50,498 nucleotides of DNA from Candidatus Zhuqueibacterota bacterium (GTDB lineage: Bacteria > Zhuqueibacterota > Zhuqueibacteria > Zhuqueibacterales > Zhuqueibacteraceae), in assembly GCA_022616415.1 (NCBI GenBank), contig JAKEEU010000182.1, forward strand, positions 1-50,498, in the 5' to 3' direction. This document shows positions 16,160 to 22,716 of this stretch, piece after piece (position 1 is the first letter of the stretch; every line of letters begins with the position of its first letter). Position numbers and translations under genes: made by a program. Under the pieces are notes generated by a model that saw only the letters and a program-made list of their open reading frames with translations, was not told the DNA's origin and searched no databases.

Positions 16160-18775
16160 ATGCTTTCCCTATTCGACGCGATTGGGGCGTCAGCACACAC
16201 AACCACGTGGCTGACCATCCTCCTCGATGCTTCTTGGAAAGGAGTCGTGCTTTTGCTCACAGCTTTGTTATTGAGCTTGCTCTTGCGTCGCGCCGCGGCG
16301 GCGACTCGGCATCTCGTCTGGAGCCTGGCGTTGATCGGCTTGCTGGCGCTGCCGGTTCTTTCCTTCATATTGCCGACGTGGAGCGTGCCGATAGTGCCAC
16401 AAGTCGCGCCCTCCGTGCCGCGCCTTGAACGCTCAATCACGCCTATCCCTGAATATCGCTTGCCGAAATCGCCATCGCAAAAAATGTTAGTGAGCAACCA
16501 AAAGTCGTGGGCCGTCTCAACCAGCTACTCTTCGCAATCAACACCGGTTCGGCGCCAATCGAATTGGCTAACGACGCTGTCATCTTGGACGCTACCGGTT
16601 TGGGCTTTTTTGATTTGGATGAGCGGCTTTGTAATTGTCTCCGCGCGATGGCTGCTCGGATGGCTCAGTGTTAAAATGCTATCACGGCGTTCGCATGAAA
16701 TCATGGATGATGGCTGGAACGAGTTGTCGGAAAATATTTGTGCTGAGCTCAACTTGAAGCAGCCGGTCAAATTGCTTTTCGCCGAAGAGGCGGCGGTGCC
16801 GATGACTTGGGGACTGCTCAATCCCGTCGTGCTGTTACCTCACGATGCGGACGAGTGGCCGGAAGAACGCCGCCGCGTCGTCTTGATGCACGAGCTGGCG
16901 CATGTGAAACGCGGCGATCTCTTCGCGCAAATCGTGGCGCAGATCACGTGCGCGCTTTATTGGTTCAACCCGCTGGCGTGGATGGCCGCGCGCCGGCTTC
17001 GCGTCGAGCGCGAGCAAGCGTGCGACGATGCCGTGTTGAATGCCGGCGCGAAGGCTTCGGAATACGCCAATCATATTTTGGAAATTTTGCGTTCGCTGCG
17101 GCCGGCGAAATGCTCGCCCTCGGCGGTCGTGGCGATGGCGCAATGCTCGCAAATTGAAGGCCGCGTGCGTGCGATTCTCAACCCCAACTTGCGCCGCCGT
17201 GCCATGAAGCCGGCCGGCGAAGTTCTCTTGGGCGCTGCCGTGGCTTGCATCGTTTTGCCGTTGGCCGCGATCAGTCCGTGGGCGCGATTTGAGAAAAAGC
17301 CCGCAGCGGCCAATGTCAAGCTCGTTTTGCCCAATATGCGATTCCAGCAAATCGATCCCAAAATCAATTTGCGCATGGAAGCGGGCACCGATCCGATGGT
17401 GATCGCGCCGTGGAACGGGGGCAGCGATGAAACACCCGAGCCGCACACCGCTTCGGGTGACTGCAATGAGGAAAAAACCAAAAAGAATTTTATAGAAAAA
17501 TATCAGCTCGATCAGCTCGTGCAAAACGGCACCAACGTCGCCGGCCAGAGCGTCGTCGATGCCATTCACGCACTGGGAATCGAAAATGTGCCGGGCGAGC
17601 ATATAGTCGGGCAGGCCTCGGAAGAGCTGGGCAAATATCTCGCGGAAAAATTGCGCGAGTGGGGATATGATGAGCGAACTGCGGAGGAATACGCTCGGCG
17701 CGTCAGCGATGGTTTTGATGAAACTTATGTACAGGACGTCAAGAAGGCCGGCTATCCCAATCTGTCGATCGAGCAACTGCTGCAAATGCGCATTCACGGC
17801 GTCGATGCCGAGTACATCAAGGCGATGAAGGCGGCGGGGTTCAACGATCTTGCAGTCGAGGAATTGATTCAATTGCGCATTCACGGCGTGGATGGCGATT
17901 ACGCCAAAGAGATGAAGGCCGCCGGCTTCGCCGATCTTTCAATCGAGCAACTGTTGCAAATGCGCATTCATGGCGTCGATGCCGATTACGCCAAGGAAAT
18001 GAAATCGAATTATGGCGATCTTTCGCTCGAAGAATTGTTGCAGTTGCGAATTCACGGTGTGGATGCCGATTATGCGCGCGAGATGAGGGCCGCCGGTTTC
18101 GGTGAGCTTGCGATCGACCAATTGCTGCAAACGCGCATTCACGGCGTCGATGCGGATTACGCCAAAGAGATGAAAGCGACTTACGGCGATCTCTCCATCA
18201 ATGAGCTGTTGCAGTTGCGGATTCAAGGTGTTGACGCCGATTACGCGAAAGAGATGAAGGCTTCCGGTTTCGGCGATCTCTCGATCGAGCAATTGCTGCA
18301 AACGCGCATTCACGGCGTCGATGCGGATTACGCCAAAGAGATGAAAGCAACTTACGGTGATCTTTCCATCAACGCGCTGCTGCAGTTGCGGATTCAAGGC
18401 GTTGACGCAGATTACGCAAAGGAAATGAAAGACGCCGGTTTCGGCGAGCTTTCAATTGATGAATTGCTGCAGCTCCGCATTCAAGGCGTGGACGCGGAAT
18501 ATGCCAAAGAGATGAAAGCCGCGGGTTTTGCCGATCTCTCAACGAACAAGCTTTTGCAGCTTCGCATTCAAGGCGTCGATGCCGAGTATGTGAAAGAGAT
18601 GAAAGCCGTCGGCTACAAAGACCTGACGACCGAACAATTATTGCAGATGCGGATGCAAGGCGTGGATGCGCATTTCGTCAAAGCATTGCAGGAGGCCGGC
18701 TTGAAAAATTTGACGCCGGAAAAAGTGATCCGGATGAAAATTCACGGCTTCGACGCGAGTTTTTTCAAAGAGTAA
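16160..18775 (+). CDS. M56 (BlaR1-type) membrane metallopeptidase with 12 C-terminal repeats
   Basis: 871 residues. Membrane helices at about 25-45, 50-72 and 145-170, then the cytoplasmic zinc peptidase domain with HELAH at 244-248 (RVVLMHELAHVKRGD) and the downstream ligand region RVEREQACDDAVL; a fourth helix lies at about 355-375. Beyond it, BlaR1 would carry a penicillin-binding sensor; here there is a linker (about 376-520) and twelve tandem 28-29-residue repeats (about 521-865) of the form DYAKEMKAAGFGDLSIEQLL-QLRIHGVDA. No SxxK transpeptidase motif is seen in the C-terminal part. With BlaI it should form a signal-transducing pair; the ligand is unlikely to be a beta-lactam. The repeats are predicted periplasmic and helical (inference). 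Confidence 0.88.
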   Translation: MLSLFDAIGASAHTTTWLTILLDASWKGVVLLLTALLLSLLLRRAAAATRHLVWSLALIGLLALPVLSFILPTWSVPIVPQVAPSVPRLERSITPIPEYRLPKSPSQKMLVSNQKSWAVSTSYSSQSTPVRRQSNWLTTLSSWTLPVWAFLIWMSGFVIVSARWLLGWLSVKMLSRRSHEIMDDGWNELSENICAELNLKQPVKLLFAEEAAVPMTWGLLNPVVLLPHDADEWPEERRRVVLMHELAHVKRGDLFAQIVAQITCALYWFNPLAWMAARRLRVEREQACDDAVLNAGAKASEYANHILEILRSLRPAKCSPSAVVAMAQCSQIEGRVRAILNPNLRRRAMKPAGEVLLGAAVACIVLPLAAISPWARFEKKPAAANVKLVLPNMRFQQIDPKINLRMEAGTDPMVIAPWNGGSDETPEPHTASGDCNEEKTKKNFIEKYQLDQLVQNGTNVAGQSVVDAIHALGIENVPGEHIVGQASEELGKYLAEKLREWGYDERTAEEYARRVSDGFDETYVQDVKKAGYPNLSIEQLLQMRIHGVDAEYIKAMKAAGFNDLAVEELIQLRIHGVDGDYAKEMKAAGFADLSIEQLLQMRIHGVDADYAKEMKSNYGDLSLEELLQLRIHGVDADYAREMRAAGFGELAIDQLLQTRIHGVDADYAKEMKATYGDLSINELLQLRIQGVDADYAKEMKASGFGDLSIEQLLQTRIHGVDADYAKEMKATYGDLSINALLQLRIQGVDADYAKEMKDAGFGELSIDELLQLRIQGVDAEYAKEMKAAGFADLSTNKLLQLRIQGVDAEYVKEMKAVGYKDLTTEQLLQMRMQGVDAHFVKALQEAGLKNLTPEKVIRMKIHGFDASFFKE
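17720..18772 (+). repeat. coding tandem repeats, 12 x 84-87 bp
   Basis: Twelve in-frame units: starts at 17720, 17807, 17894, 17981, 18065, 18152, 18236, 18323, 18407, 18494, 18581 and 18668, then a partial unit. Units 4, 6 and 8 are 28 codons, the others 29. Units 5-6 (18065-18235) and 7-8 (18236-18406) are nearly the same 171-base block, a recent doubling. There are no spacers, so this is not a CRISPR array. Confidence 0.92.
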
Positions 18776-18780
18776 TTCTA

Positions 18781-18847
18781 ATGACAAAATGATTTAATGA
18801 CAAAATAATTAAAAGCTTTTTATTTTGTCTTCAAATAATTTTGTCAA
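18781..18847. repeat. tandem-plus-inverted word array (ATGACAAAATAATT)
   Basis: Two direct words (ATGACAAAATGATT at 18781, ATGACAAAATAATT at 18797) and then two inverse ones (TTATTTTGTC and AATAATTTTGTCAAT) around a central AAAAGCTTTT. Lies between the M56 stop and the ribosome site of the SLOG gene. Could fold to a long A/T hairpin that attenuates transcription or processes the mRNA. Confidence 0.8.
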
Positions 18848-18874
18848 TTTACACCTACCCAAGGAGCTTTTCAC

Positions 18875-19537
18875 GTGCCCGTTCAGGCAAACGACAAATT
18901 CATCCTGTACAGCGGCGGGGCCGTTGGTGCGGACACGCTCTTTGGCACGAACGCGCAGTGGTACGGCGTGACGGAGCAAAATTATTCCTTTCGTGGCGAT
19001 AAAAATTGCCGCTCGCGCGGCAGAATTATTTTGGACGAGGCTCAACTCAAACTGGCAGACGAAGATCTGCTGGCGGCAATCGGCAACGCTTTTAAAAAGT
19101 ATCACGGAACGGGAGGCAGCTCTGAAAAGTATTGGCAGCGAAACTGGCATCAAGTGCAAAAGGCAAGGGAAATTTTCGCCGTCGTGAAAGATACGAAAAC
19201 CTTTCTGGATTTTACCAAAACGAGAATAGAAGGCGCCGCCATCGGCATCGCCGTGGCGGTCAAGACAAAAGCAGAGTGCAAAAGAATCTATGTTTATGAC
19301 CAAGCCTCGGCGAATTGGTGGGTTTGGAAGCGCAACTCCGGTCATTGGGGAATCGAGGTGAATTACCGGAAAACCGATGTCAACACAACACAGGAAATAA
19401 GTGAAAAGTTATATTTTGAAGAAATAGAAGAAGATCATGTTAAAATAATAGAGACTGATTTTGCCGGCATCGGAACGCGGGAAATAAACAGCAAGGGCAT
19501 AGAGGCGATAAACAGCTTATTCAAGCGTTCTTTTTGA
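18875..19537 (+). CDS. SLOG-superfamily (YpsA/DprA-like) nucleotide-binding protein
   Basis: 220 residues, cytoplasmic. The N-terminal YSGGAVGADTLFGTNAQWYG segment is the glycine-rich signature of SLOG Rossmann proteins, and a late FAGIGTREINSKGIEAI resembles the GIGSR segment of the circularly permuted YpsA subgroup. Members bind nucleotides or their derivatives; several act in nucleotide signalling, cytokinin-type hydrolysis or defence. GTG start at 18875 after AAGGAGC. It sits inside the BlaI/M56 locus on the same strand, between two genes sharing the MRIHGVD repeat, but whether it takes part in that system is unknown. Confidence 0.65.
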   Translation: MPVQANDKFILYSGGAVGADTLFGTNAQWYGVTEQNYSFRGDKNCRSRGRIILDEAQLKLADEDLLAAIGNAFKKYHGTGGSSEKYWQRNWHQVQKAREIFAVVKDTKTFLDFTKTRIEGAAIGIAVAVKTKAECKRIYVYDQASANWWVWKRNSGHWGIEVNYRKTDVNTTQEISEKLYFEEIEEDHVKIIETDFAGIGTREINSKGIEAINSLFKRSF

Positions 19538-19554
19538 CCAATGGAGAAGTAATC

Positions 19555-20205
19555 ATGAAAAATCTCGGAAAAACCGGCGTGCTCGTCTTGTGTTTATATT
19601 GTTTCCTCGCCTCCAACGCCGCTGGCCAGGAAACCATCGAAGGCCGGTGGCGGGGCGAGATCGGGTGGAACAAAATGTATTTGTCGCTCAAATCTTCGAT
19701 GCGCTCGGAACGGGGCCGTTGGAATATGAGCTTTAGCGAGGACGTCCGGCTCAAAGAGTTTAAAGGATTGGAGCAAGCGCGCAGCAGCTCGAGCGCGATA
19801 CAATTCGAGCTGCCACGCGAGGCCGGCACGTTTATTTTTACCGGACGATTCGATGATGACGAAGGCTATGGCGATTTTAAATTCACGATCAATCCGGCTT
19901 TCGTGAACGATATGAAAGCTTTGGGATACGCAAAACCCGCCATCGATCAAGTTTTTACGCTGGCGATACACGACGTTGGCATCTCATTCATCAAGGAAAT
20001 GCAAGCGTTGGGATACAACAAGCTGGCAATCGACAAGCTGGTGCAAATGGCGATTCACGGCGTCACGCCGCTTTTTGTGAAAGAGATGGCGGAATTGGGA
20101 TACAAGAACCTTGCCATCGATCAGCTCGTGCAGTTGCGCATTCACGGAGTGGATGCGGATTATGTGAGAGAAATGAACGCGGCGATTGGAAAATCGCCAA
20201 AGTAG
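19555..20205 (+). CDS. secreted protein with M56-type MRIHGVD repeats
   Basis: 216 residues. Signal peptide (MKNLGKTGVLVLCLYCFLASNAAGQ), a beta-rich N-terminal part (GRWRGEIGWNKMYLSLKSS ... GTFIFTGRFDDDEGYGDFKFTINP), then 3.5 repeats of the same helical unit as the M56 protein: FVNDMKALGYAKPAIDQVFTL, FIKEMQALGYNKLAIDKLVQM, FVKEMAELGYKNLAIDQLVQL, DYVREMNAAIG. The last unit (LRIHGVDADYVREM) is almost M56-like. Start ATG 19555 after GGAG; the in-frame TTG at 19534 is inside the previous gene. It may bind the M56 repeat array in the periplasm, as ligand, decoy or co-sensor (inference). Confidence 0.8.
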   Translation: MKNLGKTGVLVLCLYCFLASNAAGQETIEGRWRGEIGWNKMYLSLKSSMRSERGRWNMSFSEDVRLKEFKGLEQARSSSSAIQFELPREAGTFIFTGRFDDDEGYGDFKFTINPAFVNDMKALGYAKPAIDQVFTLAIHDVGISFIKEMQALGYNKLAIDKLVQMAIHGVTPLFVKEMAELGYKNLAIDQLVQLRIHGVDADYVREMNAAIGKSPK

Positions 20206-20384
20206 AATGCAAGGATGGAAGCCTTTGGCCGTGCAGATAACGGATTAATGATTAGATTACAAAAAAAACGTTAAAATTTGATTTTGACGGCAACCTTTTC
20301 CGAGTACAACTCGTCATAATGGTATCGGTTCGCGGCGAGGACGACCAATTCTCTTGATGACACAACTTCAACGCGGAGTCCCTT

Positions 20385-21416
20385 ATGAAGTTCATGGCGT
20401 CCCCCCTCCTTGCCGTCGCTATTTTGTGCCACAAAAAACGCCGCTTCCAAATCGCCGCCGATGCTGAAAAAAACAATTCGCCCATCGCAAGGTTGCAATT
20501 CAGCTTATTTTTTTATGCCTCGCTCCTCGTGTTGTTGAGCGTCACGAAAGTCGTTTCTGCCCAAAGCGAATTGCCCACCGGTTATGATGTTGGCAATCGT
20601 CCATTTTGGGTAAATGTTCTTTATTTCCATGATGGCGGGGAAGAAAAAACCCTCACCGAAGTGCTGGTCGAGGTTCCTTACGGCAGTTGCGCATTCAAAA
20701 AAGCCGGCGATGGTTACGAGGCCAATGTCGAAGTGGGGGTGGTCTTTGAGGACGGCAGCGGTTTTCAAATTGACGGCAATGCGTTTTCCGATCTGATCCG
20801 CACGAACGATTTGGCCGCAACCAGATCGAATATTCGCACGCATATCTTCTATTTCGCGTTTCGAGTCGCGCCGGGCAACTACGACTTGCGCATCATCGTC
20901 GGCGATGAACAGGTTGACAGTCGGTTTTCCTATACCTGCAAGATTGACATACCGTCTTTTACAAAAACGCAACTGCAAATCAGCAGTTTACTGTTGGCGC
21001 GCCACCTCGAAATGTCCGGCAATGATTCCATCATGCAAAAGAATGGACGCAGCCTTATACCCAACGTGCCGCATCTTTTTGCGGCCCAAAATAGGGCGGG
21101 CTTTTTTTACTTTGAAGCTTATAATTTGTCAGCGAATTCCTCACCGGCCGATTCTTTCCAGGTTCACTTTCGCCTCAGTCACCAAGGCCGGGAAATTAAT
21201 TCGGCCAGTTGGAAGATTCCCAAACCCGGTCCGATCGCTGCGATTAATTTACCGCTTCATTTAAGCGGGCTCGAGGCTGGCGAGTATTGGTTGCGTGTTA
21301 CAGTAATCGACCAGGATGGCAAGCGCAATGCCAGCGCTTTCGCCGTGTTCTACGTCGCCCCCTCCGTCGCGCCGACCTTGGGATTCTTTGACGCGGCCGC
21401 CGGGTCAAAGAACTGA
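20385..21416 (+). CDS. GWxTD-family N-terminal-domain protein (lacks GWxTD part), paralogue 1
   Basis: 343 residues. A long positively charged N-terminus (about 37 residues), one hydrophobic segment (SLFFYASLLVLLSVTKVVSA, about 40-59), then two beta-sandwich regions: FWVNVLYFHDGGEEKTLTEV with VEVPYGSCAFKKAGDGYEANVEVGVVFED, the arrangement that opens GWxTD-domain proteins, and FYFEAYNLS ... DSFQVHFRL ... GLEAGEYWLRVTVIDQDGKR. The GWxTD C-terminal domain itself is absent. Start ATG 20385 after GCGGAG. Tandem paralogue of the next gene. Function unknown; exported or membrane-anchored. Confidence 0.65.
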   Translation: MKFMASPLLAVAILCHKKRRFQIAADAEKNNSPIARLQFSLFFYASLLVLLSVTKVVSAQSELPTGYDVGNRPFWVNVLYFHDGGEEKTLTEVLVEVPYGSCAFKKAGDGYEANVEVGVVFEDGSGFQIDGNAFSDLIRTNDLAATRSNIRTHIFYFAFRVAPGNYDLRIIVGDEQVDSRFSYTCKIDIPSFTKTQLQISSLLLARHLEMSGNDSIMQKNGRSLIPNVPHLFAAQNRAGFFYFEAYNLSANSSPADSFQVHFRLSHQGREINSASWKIPKPGPIAAINLPLHLSGLEAGEYWLRVTVIDQDGKRNASAFAVFYVAPSVAPTLGFFDAAAGSKN

Positions 21417-21601
21417 CGTGATACGGCTGAATGTACGCCGTTAATTATTTGCCAAAACTTTACTATTGGAGGAAGGGAAAATATAAGCGCAAAAATCAAC
21501 TTTCTTGCAACTTTTTTTTGAGCGCACTTGTCGTATATAGCGGTTCGCGGAGAGGCGCCAATTCATTTTCGGGTTCACTCATCTTCTACGCGGAGTTACT
21601 C

Positions 21602-22621
21602 ATGGGAAATATGTTGTCGCGTCTCCAGACGGCCGCGAATTTGCAAAACGGCAAAGGAGACTCTGCCAAAGCCGCTTATTCCGCTCGGAAAAAATCATCT
21701 GATACAAAATCAAGGCTCGACAAATTTTACGGATTGTTCATTGCCTTGCTGGCCGTCGCCAATACCGTTTTTATCGGCGGCGACTTGCGCGCCGGCACGA
21801 TCTCCGAAGGACCGCCCTTTTATGCCGACGTGCTTTATTTCCGTGACGGTGATGGAGAGAATACGCTCACCAAAGTGTGGGTCGAGGTTCCTTACTCCAG
21901 CTATGTTTTTTTGAAAACCGATATTGGTCACGAAGCCAGAGCCGAAATCGCGGTAATCTTCGAGGATAGCGGCGGCTTTCAGATAGGCGGCAACACGGCC
22001 GCCGACACGATTTGCACCGATGATTTGGAGACGGCGTTGGCAAACGATCGGACACGCCTTTTTTATTTTGGATTTCGAGTAACGCCAGGCCGTTACAATG
22101 TGCGCATCGTAATCAGCAATGCCTACAGCGACCGCCGGCGCTCGACCACCATCAAGCTCAATGTGCCTTCGTTTCGGCAGCCGCAGCCACAGATCAGCAG
22201 CTTGCAAATGGCGCGCTATGTCGAAACTTCCGAACAGGTAGCGATGCCCCAAAAGCGCGGCCTTTCTATTTTGCCCAATATCGCGCATATTTTTTCCGGC
22301 GAGAAACCGATTTGTCTGCTTTATTTCGAAGCTTACAACGTGGCGTCAATCTCGGCGCCAGAGGATTCTTTTCAGGTTTGGTGCCGTCTCAGCCGTCTCG
22401 GCAGAGAAGTTCGCTCGTTCACGACAAAACACTCTGCAGCCAGTCCGAAAGCACTGGTTGACGTGAAATTGGATTTGACGGGCCTCGCGCCAGGCGAATA
22501 CATGCTCACGGCCGAAGTGTTGGATCGAAATGGCAAGCGCCAGGCCGGCGGAGTCACCATGCTCTCCTTAACGCATCCGAATGTGATCTCCAGCAGAATG
22601 CCTGGAGATATGCTGGAGTAG
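21602..22621 (+). CDS. GWxTD-family N-terminal-domain protein, paralogue 2
   Basis: 339 residues, same layout as its upstream neighbour: basic N-terminus of about 40 residues, one hydrophobic segment (FYGLFIALLAVANTVFIGG), then PFYADVLYFRDGDGENTLTKV with VEVPYSSYVFLKTDIGHEARAEIAVIFED and LYFEAYNVA ... GLAPGEYMLTAEVLDRNGKR. Start ATG 21602 is chosen because CGCGGAG precedes it exactly as in paralogue 1; the open frame from 21431 is otherwise unsupported. The pair arose by tandem duplication and has since diverged strongly. Confidence 0.65.
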   Translation: MGNMLSRLQTAANLQNGKGDSAKAAYSARKKSSDTKSRLDKFYGLFIALLAVANTVFIGGDLRAGTISEGPPFYADVLYFRDGDGENTLTKVWVEVPYSSYVFLKTDIGHEARAEIAVIFEDSGGFQIGGNTAADTICTDDLETALANDRTRLFYFGFRVTPGRYNVRIVISNAYSDRRRSTTIKLNVPSFRQPQPQISSLQMARYVETSEQVAMPQKRGLSILPNIAHIFSGEKPICLLYFEAYNVASISAPEDSFQVWCRLSRLGREVRSFTTKHSAASPKALVDVKLDLTGLAPGEYMLTAEVLDRNGKRQAGGVTMLSLTHPNVISSRMPGDMLE

Positions 22622-22716
22622 CTTGGCAACCTTTTTCTTCTCCCCACTGTCATACTATTCGGTCACGCGCGGGCATAACAATTTCTTTTTTTCGAACCAC
22701 AGCTGAGGAGTGATCC

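Noticed and set aside
17720..18772. Regular ~86-bp repeats that could suggest a CRISPR array
   Set aside because: The units are contiguous, in frame with the M56 gene, vary at third codon positions and have no spacers; they are protein repeats.
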